DNA of 64,000 nt from Flavobacterium potami (GCF_020026915.1 NZ_JAINUY010000007.1:124001-188000); one strand, 5' to 3'. Positions 34,403-42,554 are shown, counted from the stretch's first letter. Numbers and translations: made by a program. Notes: generated by a model not told the origin, from the letters alone.

Positions 34403-35122
34403 CTAATTTAGAATTGTTTTTTCGCTCCATTCTAATCCATTTGGAAGTTGTTGTCTACTAAATTCGATATGAATAACTCTTCTTCTTTCATTGTTTGTTG
34501 TTTTGTTTGATGCATGAAATAATAGTGGTTTCATAATCATAATACCTCCTTTTTCAACTTCACAAATTGTTTCTTTTTCATTTTCAAAATCAAGATTTTC
34601 AATTCTTAAAACTCCTTTTGAATGGGAATTGTTGATTACTTTTAAAGCTCCGTTGTCTTTTGTTGTGTTGTCAATATGAATTCTGATTGTGAAATTATTT
34701 TCTAGTATTTCTGTAGGAGGTTGAACCGCAAATTGGTTTTGTTTTACGGTCCAGTTTTCAAAATTTTCTATTTCAATTTTTTGATTAACAGAAATTGTCA
34801 AATCTTGATGGTAAGCTACAAACCAATTTGATTTTTCTGGTTTATCGAAATAGATTGATTTCGTTATAAAAAAGCCTTCACCAAATGTAGATTCAATAAT
34901 GTTCTGTAAGTTTTTATTAAAAATAAACGCTAGAGTTTCAGGTACTTCTTTATGAAATTGTCTAATCGCAAATAAATCCTGAGATTTTCTGAAAGTAGCA
35001 TTTTCTTGATTATTTGCAGTTTTGTTTTCAATCAGCGAAATTATATTTTCAATTTCATTTTCTGTAAAAACATTATTTATTATTGAAAAACCTTCGGTAT
35101 CAATTTGATTTAAATAACTCAT
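34403..35122 (-). CDS. phytanoyl-CoA dioxygenase (PhyH) family protein
   Basis: A 239-residue Fe(II)/2-oxoglutarate-type oxygenase. The metal site is visible as Y-H-Q-D (~104-107, first His/Asp) and the later His in L-L-F-H-A-S (~203-208), with the 2-oxoglutarate Arg in R-R-R-V-I-H-I-E-F. N-G-A-L-K-V-I-N-N-S-H-S is also typical of the fold. Substrate is unknown; members hydroxylate lipids, amino acids or antibiotics. It sits inside a perfect 35-bp inverted repeat, which suggests it may have arrived as a cassette. Confidence 0.82.
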   Translation of the reverse strand: MSYLNQIDTEGFSIINNVFTENEIENIISLIENKTANNQENATFRKSQDLFAIRQFHKEVPETLAFIFNKNLQNIIESTFGEGFFITKSIYFDKPEKSNWFVAYHQDLTISVNQKIEIENFENWTVKQNQFAVQPPTEILENNFTIRIHIDNTTKDNGALKVINNSHSKGVLRIENLDFENEKETICEVEKGGIMIMKPLLFHASNKTTNNERRRVIHIEFSRQQLPNGLEWSEKTILN

Positions 35123-35191
35123 TTTAATTACTTTTAAACATAAAAAGAAAACTTAGAATCTTAGTATCTCAGAACCTTAGCACCTTAAAAA

Positions 35192-35833
35192 TTATAATAC
35201 TCTAGAAACTGTCAATCCATCACGAATTGGCAATAAAACCGTTTCTACGCGAGGATCATCTTTTAAAAGCTGATTGTATTCTAAAAGTACTTTTGTACTT
35301 ACATCATTTGGATGAACTGGTTCCAGAATTTTTCCGCTCCACAAAACATTATCCGATAAAATAATACCGCCTTTATTCATTTTCGGAACAATCATTTCCC
35401 AATAGTTGAGGTAGTTTTCCTTATCTGCGTCAATAAAAACCAAATCAAATTTTACATCTAAATCTGGAATAATATTCACTGCTTCACCCAAATGCTGAAA
35501 AATTTGTGTTCCCCAAGGCGATGCGTCAAAATATTTTCTTTGAAAATCTACCAATTCCTCTTTGATGTCAATAGTATGTAATTGACCATTTTCTTGCATT
35601 CCCTCACATAAACATAATGCTGCGTAACCTGTGTAAGTTCCGATTTCGAGGATGTTTACCGGGCGAATTAGTTTAGAAAGCATACTCAAAACACGACCTT
35701 GAAAATGTCCACTTAACATTCTTGGTAAAAGTATTTTTTGGTAGGTTTCTTTATTGAGTTTTGCTAATAATTCTGGTTCATTTTCAGAATGTTGTTCGAT
35801 ATAATCTTCTAATTCTTGTGATATGAAATGCAT
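35192..35833 (-). CDS. O-methyltransferase (catechol/caffeoyl-CoA type)
   Basis: A 213-residue SAM-dependent O-methyltransferase. I-L-E-I-G-T-Y-T-G-Y-A-A-L (SAM loop, ~62-74), L-H-T-I-D-I-K-E-E (~90), F-I-D-A-D-K-E-N-Y (metal/catalytic loop, ~134-142) and L-S-D-N-V-L-W-S-G (~160-168) are all in place. It should methylate a hydroxyl of a small molecule with a divalent metal. An exact -7 box lies 26 bases upstream, so it is transcribed alone. Confidence 0.9.
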   Translation of the reverse strand: MHFISQELEDYIEQHSENEPELLAKLNKETYQKILLPRMLSGHFQGRVLSMLSKLIRPVNILEIGTYTGYAALCLCEGMQENGQLHTIDIKEELVDFQRKYFDASPWGTQIFQHLGEAVNIIPDLDVKFDLVFIDADKENYLNYWEMIVPKMNKGGIILSDNVLWSGKILEPVHPNDVSTKVLLEYNQLLKDDPRVETVLLPIRDGLTVSRVL

Positions 35834-35859
35834 GTTTGTATTATCTTCTGATTTGAAGG

Positions 35860-35867
35860 CAAAAATA
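35860..35867 (-). promoter_or_regulatory. -7 box of the O-methyltransferase gene
   Basis: On the minus strand TATTTTTG is an exact TAnnTTTG box, 26 bases before the start codon at 35833. Confidence 0.5.
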
Positions 35868-35897
35868 CAAAAAATATTGGCTAACTATTTTGCATAA

Positions 35898-35928
35898 AAA
35901 AACCATTCGTTTTGGCGAATGGTTTCTC
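35898..35928 (-). terminator. terminator after the LEA-like lipoprotein gene
   Basis: AAACCATTCG and CGAATGGTTT form a hairpin followed on the minus strand by a T8 run, about 20 bases after the lipoprotein stop codon. Confidence 0.85.
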
Positions 35929-35946
35929 TTTTAATTTTAAAGAAGA

Positions 35947-36345
35947 CTATTTTTTCAAGGCTTCATTTACATCTTTTGCTGTTTTTACAGTTCCGTCTTT
36001 TGCTGCTTTTGCTGCATTTTCAACTTTTTCTGCACCTTTTTTAGTAGCATCCTTTACATCAGTTGCTGTTTTTTTAGCAGCATTTTCAACATCATTTGCT
36101 GCTTTTTTAGTTGCGTCTTTCACGTCTTGAGCTGCAGTTTCTGTAGCGTCTTTTGCTTTAGCCGCCGCACTTTCTGCTTTACTAACAGCACTGTCTTTAA
36201 CTTCTTCGATATCTGTTGTTAGAGAGTCAACTCTGTTTCCAAGTGTTAATTCGTCTTCTGCAGGTTTGTTTTCTTTTTTCTCGCATGATTGAACAGCGAA
36301 TGCTAATAATGCGATAACAGCTAAACTTAAAATCTGTTTTTTCAT
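35947..36345 (-). CDS. LEA-like Ala/Lys-rich lipoprotein
   Basis: A 132-residue lipoprotein: a signal ending at Cys21 (A-V-Q-S-C-E-K-K), then from about residue 48 an almost pure A/K/D/E/T region of ~80 residues. It has a periodic pattern (K-D-A-T-K-K-A-A-N-D-V-E-N-A-A-K-K) of roughly 11 residues, as in group 3 late-embryogenesis-abundant proteins and apolipoprotein-like amphipathic helices. It may lie on a membrane surface or protect against desiccation or freezing; this is inferred from composition only. Confidence 0.75.
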   Translation of the reverse strand: MKKQILSLAVIALLAFAVQSCEKKENKPAEDELTLGNRVDSLTTDIEEVKDSAVSKAESAAAKAKDATETAAQDVKDATKKAANDVENAAKKTATDVKDATKKGAEKVENAAKAAKDGTVKTAKDVNEALKK

Positions 36346-36510
36346 AATTTCAATTTTTTTTAGGTTGATAAAACTTAAAGGTTAAATGGCTGAAAAATAA
36401 AAATACAAATTTTAAAATGATTGAGCTCTTTGTAAGATTATTTTTCTTTCGAGAGCAAGACAATTCTTGTGCCAAAAAATTTCAATTTTGAAATATGATG
36501 ATAATTTTTT

Positions 36511-37062
36511 TTAATTTTTATATAAGCTGAAATTAATCACGATATCATCTTTGACTTTAATTAATCCAGCCATTTTAACCGGAGCCTCTAATTCGATATC
36601 TGAGAATTTTAGATTAAGTGTCCCTTGGATTTTATCGTCAGTATTGTATAAAACGAAATCTTTGTATTTTAAGGTTTTGTCTGTGATATAAAAGTTGAGT
36701 CTGCATTTGTAATTTTTACCGTCTCTTTTTATTTCTGAAATGCTAACGGTGCTATTCGGGAATTTTTTCACTTTTATAGTTCCTTGTAAATCTTTCGTCA
36801 TTATTTTATTACCACAATCAAAGTTTGACATTTTAATATCTGTGTTGAAAGCGTTTTTTTTGACTGAGTTTACATAAACTGTATCCTTTATAGGAAAGGT
36901 GTTAGAGCAATTGTATTTTCCAACGGTAGATAGTCCTGTGATTTCTATTTTAATTTTATTTATTACCACAGCGGTATCTTCTGGAAAAAAAGTGGGTTTA
37001 GCACTTCCTAATAAAAAGAATGTTGCTAAACCCATAATTAATATTGAAAATCTAGTTTTCAT
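36511..37062 (-). CDS. YceI-like exported protein, divergent
   Basis: A 183-residue exported protein (signal I-L-I-M-G-L-A-T-F-F-L-L-G-S-A). It is a diverged YceI-type lipocalin-like barrel. S-T-V-G-K-Y-N-C occupies the place of S-T-L-H-D-W in the paralogues at 38535-39104 and 39419-39979. The end L-E-A-P-V-K-M-A-G-L-I-K-V-K-D-D-I-V matches their S-P-T-A-M-L-G-T-I-K-T-G-Q-D-L. It has an extra pair of Cys residues. It is the last gene of the yceI/porin operon, 15 bases after the outer-membrane protein gene. Confidence 0.7.
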   Translation of the reverse strand: MKTRFSILIMGLATFFLLGSAKPTFFPEDTAVVINKIKIEITGLSTVGKYNCSNTFPIKDTVYVNSVKKNAFNTDIKMSNFDCGNKIMTKDLQGTIKVKKFPNSTVSISEIKRDGKNYKCRLNFYITDKTLKYKDFVLYNTDDKIQGTLNLKFSDIELEAPVKMAGLIKVKDDIVINFSLYKN

Positions 37063-37077
37063 TTTCTTTTATTTACA

Positions 37078-38529
37078 TTAGAATGCAATTACAGCTTCGA
37101 ATACTAAACCATTAAATTTTCCACCGTAAAAGTTATTAAGATTTCCAGTTGCAGGATCTCCTGTAAATTGTGAATAATTTTTATAGTTTTGATTCACATA
37201 ATTTAATTTGGCTAAGATGTTTTTAGTCATAAACCAACCAGCACTTGCTTCAAATTTATCTACAGTAACCTCCTTAGCATCAGCATTAGATAATTTTCCA
37301 GATACGGTATTGTATTTTCCTCCTAGATAGAATTGTTCTGTTTTTCCAAATCTATAAATAAGCTCTGAAGCATATTGATTAGCCGTACGTTTATCATCAG
37401 TTCCAGCTTTGTCTCCTCCTGAAGCCAATTCTATAGTTCCAAAGAATTCAAGTCCTTTGTATTTTACAAAAGGGTTGATCATATATGTTGTAGCCCAATT
37501 TTTGAAATTAGGGTTGAACGTTGCCTCTGGAGTAGATGTTTTGCTAAAAGTAGTTGCAACATCGGTCGTAGTTGTAGAGATAACAGTACCATTGGCATCG
37601 GTTTTAGTAATGGTGTTTTTATAAGGATTATTATTCAAAATACCCCAATAACCAAATCCTGATCTATTGGCAGAGTATATATTTGCGTTACCAAGATTTG
37701 CATTATGGTAGTAAGAACCCGTAAGTCTTATTCTTAGATCTTGATTAATTTGTTTGTCATAACCAAATTTAGCTAAGATTGAAGGACTATGTGTCGTATT
37801 CGTGTTTGGCCCAGCAGTATAAAAAATTTCTTCATTACTTTGATTTAAATTACCATTTGTAACCCCTAACATACTAACCCATCCACTTCTGTTGTAGTAA
37901 ACCTCCATACCCATTTCTGTAGTGAAAGAATACATAATGTTATTTCCAACAAAAGCATTTCGGATTGTATTACCATTATCAGACCCTCTAAAGTGAGCAT
38001 CACCAAAATTGTTCTCCATTTGTCCAATCTTAATTGTAGCGTATTTCATTACATCGGCAAGGAAATCTTTTTTAATGAAGTCTAATTTATCAATCTGTAA
38101 ATATCCTCCTTTTACATAAGCATCATTGTGGTGTCTTGAAGCTAAATAAACATCTAAATTTACTCGTACACCATCAAACAATTGAGCACCAAGATATAGA
38201 TCAGCTCCAGGAAGAGTAAAATTGTTTTCAGTATTCATCAAACGGTATCCGGTGATTGTTCTAGTAGTGGTTCCAGCGGCTGTAGTAGTCGTAGTAGTAA
38301 TATTGTTAGGTTGATCGTTGAATGAATTTGTTGCTTGAAAATCCATGTTGAAAGCACCTCCAAGGTCAATACTAAGACCTTTAAATTCTCTATTGTCTTT
38401 TTGAACATCAAAAACGTTGATACCGTCTTTTCCTCTAGAGATTTGGTTTTGCATATTTCCAAAGCTAACTTGTGCCTGGACAGCAAACGTACTGATTAGT
38501 GTAATAGCTAGAATATAAATCTTCTTCAT
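37078..38529 (-). CDS. outer-membrane beta-barrel (porin-like) protein
   Basis: A 483-residue exported protein with a signal ending near V-Q-A-Q. It has many alternating aromatic beta-strands (L-D-V-Y-L-A-S-R, L-R-I-R-L-T-G-S-Y-Y, L-N-Y-V-N-Q-N-Y) and a final strand ending in Phe (V-F-E-A-V-I-A-F), as for proteins inserted by BamA. It is most like carbohydrate or anion-type porin-like proteins of Bacteroidota. Substrate unknown. It lies between two yceI-like genes (gaps 5 and 15 bases), so all three are one operon driven from the FNR-like promoter at 39192-39235. Confidence 0.78.
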   Translation of the reverse strand: MKKIYILAITLISTFAVQAQVSFGNMQNQISRGKDGINVFDVQKDNREFKGLSIDLGGAFNMDFQATNSFNDQPNNITTTTTTAAGTTTRTITGYRLMNTENNFTLPGADLYLGAQLFDGVRVNLDVYLASRHHNDAYVKGGYLQIDKLDFIKKDFLADVMKYATIKIGQMENNFGDAHFRGSDNGNTIRNAFVGNNIMYSFTTEMGMEVYYNRSGWVSMLGVTNGNLNQSNEEIFYTAGPNTNTTHSPSILAKFGYDKQINQDLRIRLTGSYYHNANLGNANIYSANRSGFGYWGILNNNPYKNTITKTDANGTVISTTTTDVATTFSKTSTPEATFNPNFKNWATTYMINPFVKYKGLEFFGTIELASGGDKAGTDDKRTANQYASELIYRFGKTEQFYLGGKYNTVSGKLSNADAKEVTVDKFEASAGWFMTKNILAKLNYVNQNYKNYSQFTGDPATGNLNNFYGGKFNGLVFEAVIAF

Positions 38530-38534
38530 GGCGG

Positions 38535-39104
38535 TTATAAATTAAAGTTTAAATTAAATTTTAGTGTAAGGTCTTGTCCTGTTTTAATAGTTCCCAACAT
38601 TGCGGTTGGAGATTTCATTCCGAAATCAGAAAACGTGATTTTATTAGTTCCCTGAAGGTTTAAACCATCTTTAGTAACTGTTGTTTTTACATTCGTTTTG
38701 TATACTTTACTAACTCCTGCAATTGTATAAGTTCCAGTTAATTCCCAAGTAGTTTCGTTTACTTTTTCTGCAGATTTCAGTACGTATTTTATGTTTTTGT
38801 TTTTATCAGTTTTTAGAGTTTCATACGCTACTTTATCCATGCTCTTTTTCTCGCTTTTTACGCTTTCGGCTAAGAGTGTAATTGCTAATGCATCAATGTC
38901 TGTAAGTTTTCCATTCGCTATATTAAGTGTCGCTGTTCCGGTTCCTGAAGCCGATTTCATTTCCCAGTCATGAAGTGTTGATGTACCTGCAACAGAAAAA
39001 GTTGATTTACTATCTAAAGTGTATGATTTTTGAGCTGTAGCTAAACTTGTGATTCCGAAAATTGCAACTACAAAGGCTATTAATTTTATTCTATTGGTTT
39101 TCAT
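38535..39104 (-). CDS. YceI family protein (1)
   Basis: A 189-residue exported YceI protein: signal peptide (L-I-A-F-V-V-A-I-F-G-I-T-S-L-A-T-A-Q) then S-T-F-S-V-A-G-T-S-T-L-H-D-W-E-M, M-D-K-V-A-Y-E-T-L-K-T-D and K-S-P-T-A-M-L-G. YceI proteins are periplasmic lipocalin-like barrels that bind isoprenoid-type lipids. I start at ATG 39104; the frame is open upstream, but the extension lies in the promoter. It leads the operon with the porin-like gene. A FNR/CRP-like palindrome is 118 bases upstream. Confidence 0.88.
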   Translation of the reverse strand: MKTNRIKLIAFVVAIFGITSLATAQKSYTLDSKSTFSVAGTSTLHDWEMKSASGTGTATLNIANGKLTDIDALAITLLAESVKSEKKSMDKVAYETLKTDKNKNIKYVLKSAEKVNETTWELTGTYTIAGVSKVYKTNVKTTVTKDGLNLQGTNKITFSDFGMKSPTAMLGTIKTGQDLTLKFNLNFNL

Positions 39105-39191
39105 TTTGTATTGTGTTTTTGATTTAAAAATTAAGTTGATAACTAGGCCTGATTCTATTTTTAGTACTAAGAATGTTGTTTTAACTTGTAT

Positions 39192-39235
39192 CAAAGTTCT
39201 GCCTATAAACTAGCTTGAGACATGATAAAAATCAT
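39192..39235 (-). promoter_or_regulatory. FNR/CRP-like activator site and promoter of the first yceI operon
   Basis: The palindrome ATGATAAAAATCAT (39222-39235; core TGAT-N4-ATCA) lies 22 bases before a -7 box GAACTTTG (39192-39199, one mismatch). This puts the centre near -41.5, the class II activator position. The same arrangement with the same spacing precedes the second yceI gene. Confidence 0.6.
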
Positions 39236-39418
39236 TGTTAAAATTTTATTAAATAGGTATTTAATAACTACAACGTTTTCATTTTTCGTAAAATCGGTCA
39301 GGTCAATAAAATTGGGCAGGTATTTTTGATAAAATGTTATTTTTTAATTTTTGATTGTCTTTTTAACATAGAATTTTTATTTGTAAAATGTTAAAATTTA
39401 AGAGACAATAAATTTTAT
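39236..39418. other. rest of the gene-free spacer between the two yceI genes
   Basis: This AT-rich part of the 314-base spacer lies between the activator site and the end of the second yceI gene. I see no ORF, repeat or strong terminator hairpin. Confidence 0.5.
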
Positions 39419-39979
39419 TTAGGTCAAAGTGATGCTGAAAAATACAGTAAGATCCTTTCCTGCTTTTACAACTCCAAGAGCAGCTTTTGGAGGTGTCATT
39501 TCAAAATCTCCAAAAGTAATTTGATTAGATCCCTGCAAAACAAAACTTCCTTTATTGCTAGTTATTCTGACTTGCGTTTTATATTCTTTGCTGACTCCCG
39601 CAATGGTATAAGTTCCCGTTAAAGTCCAGGTTGTTTCGTCTATTTTTTCAGCAGATTTTAAAACATACTCGATGTTTTTGTGCGTTTCTGTGTCCAAAGC
39701 TTCATAGGCCACTTTGTCCATACTTGTTTTGTAGCTTTTTAAACTTTCTGCCAGTAATGTGATATTTAAACTGTTTATGCCGGTTATTTTGGAATCTTTT
39801 ATAGTTAAGATGGCAGTTCCAATTCCTTCTGTAGATTTCATTACCCAATCGTGGACGGTCGAAGTTCCAGCAACTTCAAAAGTTGAATTTGCATCGACGG
39901 TATACGATTTTTGAGCATTTGCCTGTAATGTCGTAGCTGTAAAGATTACGGTTAGTAAAATGGATTGAATTGTTTTCAT
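39419..39979 (-). CDS. YceI family protein (2)
   Basis: A 186-residue exported YceI protein, closely similar to the one at 38535-39104 (S-T-F-E-V-A-G-T-S-T-V-H-D-W, M-D-K-V-A-Y-E-A-L, T-G-T-Y-T-I-A-G-V-S-K-E-Y-K-T). It ends T-P-P-K-A-A-L-G-V-V-K-A-G-K-D. It should bind a lipid or isoprenoid in the periplasm. It is monocistronic, with its own FNR/CRP-like promoter identical in layout to that of its paralogue, so the two genes are probably co-regulated. Confidence 0.88.
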   Translation of the reverse strand: MKTIQSILLTVIFTATTLQANAQKSYTVDANSTFEVAGTSTVHDWVMKSTEGIGTAILTIKDSKITGINSLNITLLAESLKSYKTSMDKVAYEALDTETHKNIEYVLKSAEKIDETTWTLTGTYTIAGVSKEYKTQVRITSNKGSFVLQGSNQITFGDFEMTPPKAALGVVKAGKDLTVFFSITLT

Positions 39980-40064
39980 TTTGATAAAGTATAGGTTAAC
40001 ATTGTTTTTGAAAGTTATATTTCACTTAGTGGTCAGAAATAAAACTTCTTTAAATTTCTTTGAT

Positions 40065-40108
40065 CAAAATTATCGAGCATCGACAGGAAGTGAAATGATA
40101 AAAATCAT
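40065..40108 (-). promoter_or_regulatory. FNR/CRP-like activator site and promoter of the second yceI gene
   Basis: ATGATAAAAATCAT (40095-40108) is the same 14-bp palindrome as at 39222-39235. A -7 box TAATTTTG (40065-40072, exact match) follows after exactly 22 bases, and the start codon lies 85 bases further on. Confidence 0.65.
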
Positions 40109-40386
40109 AGCCGAAGCTTTATTAAATCAGTATAGTAAAGGTTGAAGAGATGAAGAGGATCTAATTTTTGAATTTTGTAAAAAACATGTTTATATTTAAT
40201 GTGTTGTTTTTTAGTGTTTTGAATTTAATCTTTAAAGCAAAATCTGATTTTGTAAAACTCAGTAAATAGATGCCCATATGCGTTTTTAGCGAGATAAACC
40301 TTTGAAATATTGATGATTTTCTTCTGTTTTTTGATTCTATGATTAACGAATACATCTAAAAATCAAGAAAAAACAACAAAAGTGAT
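40109..40386. other. gene-free spacer upstream of rlmN
   Basis: This stretch holds a short open frame of 64 codons (minus strand, 40161-40355) rich in Lys, Phe and Ser with no recognisable domain. I regard it as noise in AT-rich DNA. No repeat or terminator is evident. Confidence 0.5.
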
Positions 40387-40394
40387 TAACTTTG
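40387..40394 (+). promoter_or_regulatory. -7 box of rlmN, next to the start codon
   Basis: TAACTTTG is an exact TAnnTTTG box. The first ATG (40399) begins only four bases after it, at or before the expected transcription start, so ATG 40405 is the better start and the leader is very short. Confidence 0.55.
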
Positions 40395-40404
40395 CAGCAT
40401 GCAA

Positions 40405-41442
40405 ATGGAGAAAAAAGACATACGAGCCTTATCAAAAGAACAACTTCGAGATTTTTTTGTTGAAAACGGAGACAAAGCTTTCCGTGGAAATCAGGTTTAT
40501 GAATGGTTATGGAGCAAAGGTGCTCACAGTTTTGAGGATATGACAAATGTGGCTAAAACCACGAGGTCTATGCTTGAAAATAGTTTTGTTATCAATCATA
40601 TTAAGGTTGATACCATGCAGAAAAGTAGCGACGGAACAGTAAAAAACGCAGTAAGACTTCACGACGGACTTGTGGTTGAATCTGTTTTAATTCCCACAGA
40701 AACGAGAACTACAGCTTGTGTATCAAGTCAGGTTGGTTGCAGTTTGGATTGTAATTTCTGTGCAACAGCAAGATTAAAAAGAATGCGTAATCTAGAACCT
40801 GGCGAAATTTACGATCAGGTTTTGGCTATAGATAAAGAAAGTCGTTTGTATTACAATCACCCGCTTTCGAATATTGTTTTTATGGGAATGGGAGAGCCTT
40901 TAATGAATTACAACAATGTCATTAAAGCAATCGATATGATTACTTCTGAAGAAGGTTTAGGAATGTCTCCAAAACGAATCATGGTTTCGACTTCAGGAAT
41001 TCCTAAAATGATTAAAAAAATGGCAGATGATGATGTCAAGTTTAAGCTGGCAGTTTCTCTGCATTCTGCTATAGACGAAACTCGCGCACGCATTATGCCT
41101 TTCAGTAAAAACTTTCCTTTGAAAGATTTAAGAGAAGCGCTGGAATATTGGTACAGAAAAACCAAAAGCAAAATTTCTTACGAATATGTGGTCTGGAAAG
41201 GAATCAACGACGATAAAGCTTCGGTTGATGCTTTGGTAAAATTCTGTAAATATGTGCCATGTAAAGTCAATTTGATTGAATATAACCCAATTGATGATGG
41301 TGAATTCCAGCAAGCTTCAGAAGAATCAATTATGGCTTACATAAAGGCATTAGAAAATATTGGAGTAGTGGTTAAAGTAAGACGTAGTCGTGGAAAAGAT
41401 ATTGATGCGGCTTGTGGACAATTGGCAAATAAGAAAGCTTAA
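40405..41442 (+). CDS. rlmN: 23S rRNA (adenine2503-C2)-methyltransferase RlmN (also tRNA A37)
   Basis: A 345-residue radical SAM enzyme that methylates C2 of A2503 in 23S rRNA and A37 in tRNAs. The cluster motif C-S-L-D-C-N-F-C (~108-115) is complete, the N-terminal F-R-G-N-Q-V-Y-E-W-L-W block is typical, and the mechanistic C-terminal Cys is present in A-A-C-G-Q-L-A (~338). G-M-G-E-P-L-M-N-Y lies at ~165. The frame is open to ATG 40399 (two residues longer), but the -7 box at 40387-40394 makes 40405 more likely. Confidence 0.95.
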   Translation: MEKKDIRALSKEQLRDFFVENGDKAFRGNQVYEWLWSKGAHSFEDMTNVAKTTRSMLENSFVINHIKVDTMQKSSDGTVKNAVRLHDGLVVESVLIPTETRTTACVSSQVGCSLDCNFCATARLKRMRNLEPGEIYDQVLAIDKESRLYYNHPLSNIVFMGMGEPLMNYNNVIKAIDMITSEEGLGMSPKRIMVSTSGIPKMIKKMADDDVKFKLAVSLHSAIDETRARIMPFSKNFPLKDLREALEYWYRKTKSKISYEYVVWKGINDDKASVDALVKFCKYVPCKVNLIEYNPIDDGEFQQASEESIMAYIKALENIGVVVKVRRSRGKDIDAACGQLANKKA

Positions 41443-41467
41443 TTTTTTTAAAACATTACATAAAATA

Positions 41468-41512
41468 AAAAAAGCATTAAAAACAAGTCAATCTTGTTCT
41501 TAATGCTTTTTT
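41468..41512. terminator. bidirectional terminator between rlmN and the lipoprotein gene
   Basis: AAAAAGCATTAA and TTAATGCTTTTTT form a stem with T-runs on both strands, between convergent genes. Confidence 0.8.
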
Positions 41513-41529
41513 CTTGGGCAAAAAGGATG

Positions 41530-42396
41530 TTATTTTTTCAAATTTACTTCTTCTGTAACTCCGTCTTTTGTTACTTTAGCAAGCATATCGCATTCTCCGT
41601 TTCCGTAATCTATAGTTGCCAAAGCACCATTTTTGGTAATAGAAACAATTCCTTTTACTGCAAAAGATTTTCTGCAAGAAGCGTTAAATTCTAAAGGAGT
41701 TGTAATTTCTGCAGAGAAAGTATCACCGTTAGGGAAAGTTGTAGTGCCGCTTCCAGTTACAACGAAAGCATTATCATCCCAGTCAAACCAAGTGTCGTAG
41801 CCAGAAGTCATTTCTTTAATTAAGGTTCCTTTTCTTGTATAGACTTTTCCGTCATCAAAAGTAATGGTCAAATCTATTGCAGCCGTAGAAACAGGGTGAG
41901 GCGTTACCAGTATATTGGTTTCTTTAATTGTTCTTACAATACTTTTGCTGCCCTGAATTTTTTTACCATTATGATAAAACCCTTCAAAAGTATAGCTTAT
42001 CGTTTGTGTAGAAGAAGTAAAGTCATTTGAGAAAGAAACGACCATTTTTCCTTTTACAGTATTTCCGTTGTTTAAAGTACAGCCTTCAACACCAAAATCA
42101 ACAGTTTTTGTCCAAGTATTATTGGTTAAAACCGTTGTAATTGTGGCACAGCTTGGCAAGAAATTTTTAATAGGTCCGCCAGGTTTTGAATTTACATTTA
42201 GTTGAGCGCTAAACTGATCTTCAGCAATATTGGTAACATCTTCAACAGAAGCATCGATTGTAGAGTTGGTTATGATCTCTTCATTCGTAATTGCTTTTGC
42301 TGATCCTGATCCGTCATTTGTTTTTTCATCAGAACTACAGCCGACAAAAAAAGACATTGTAATAAAAGTGCCAATTAATAAAAATTTTGTTTTCAT
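41530..42396 (-). CDS. lipoprotein of unknown function
   Basis: A 288-residue lipoprotein: signal L-L-I-G-T-F-I-T-M-S-F-F-V-G-C, followed by S-S-D-E-K, which has acidic residues close behind Cys20 as in surface-exported Bacteroidota lipoproteins. The mature part is beta-rich with two Cys pairs (e.g. S-C-A-T-I-T-T-V-L and G-C-T-L-N-N-G). The C-terminal half has F-D-D-G-K-V-Y-T-R-K-G-T and C-R-K-S-F-A-V-K-G. I do not recognise a family with certainty. It diverges from the polyprenyl synthase gene. Confidence 0.72.
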   Translation of the reverse strand: MKTKFLLIGTFITMSFFVGCSSDEKTNDGSGSAKAITNEEIITNSTIDASVEDVTNIAEDQFSAQLNVNSKPGGPIKNFLPSCATITTVLTNNTWTKTVDFGVEGCTLNNGNTVKGKMVVSFSNDFTSSTQTISYTFEGFYHNGKKIQGSKSIVRTIKETNILVTPHPVSTAAIDLTITFDDGKVYTRKGTLIKEMTSGYDTWFDWDDNAFVVTGSGTTTFPNGDTFSAEITTPLEFNASCRKSFAVKGIVSITKNGALATIDYGNGECDMLAKVTKDGVTEEVNLKK

Positions 42397-42538
42397 AAAT
42401 AAATAGTTTGGGTTATTTTTTAATTAATGAATTCAAATCAGTATTAGTTAGAACTATTTTTGGTGTTTTTTTTCAGGTTAAGAGATAAATTATTTAAATC
42501 CTAACTTAAAATACACAACGTAATTTTATTTAAAATAG

Positions 42539-42546
42539 TATATTTG
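42539..42546 (+). promoter_or_regulatory. -7 box of the polyprenyl synthase gene
   Basis: TATATTTG is an exact TAnnTTTG box, and the start codon begins eight bases after it. The transcript is therefore expected to be leaderless or nearly so. Confidence 0.6.
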
Positions 42547-42554
42547 AAGTCTAA

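Larger units (their letters stand above)
34177..35182. repeat. perfect 35-bp inverted repeat flanking the PhyH gene (arms 34177-34211, 35148-35182)
   Basis: The arms begin TGCTAAGGTTCTGAGATACT and are exact reverse complements over 35 bp. They bracket a 936-bp unit holding a nested inverted repeat and the whole PhyH-type gene. No transposase is present and no target-site duplication is obvious. The arm sequence resembles dispersed Flavobacterium intergenic repeats, so two independent copies are also possible. Confidence 0.85.

Noticed and set aside
34177..35182. Reading the PhyH unit as a classical transposon
   Set aside because: No transposase, no clear target-site duplication; kept only as an inverted-repeat-flanked gene.
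40161..40355. 64-codon frame on the minus strand upstream of rlmN
   Set aside because: No signal, no domain, no promoter, and a composition expected from AT-rich non-coding DNA.
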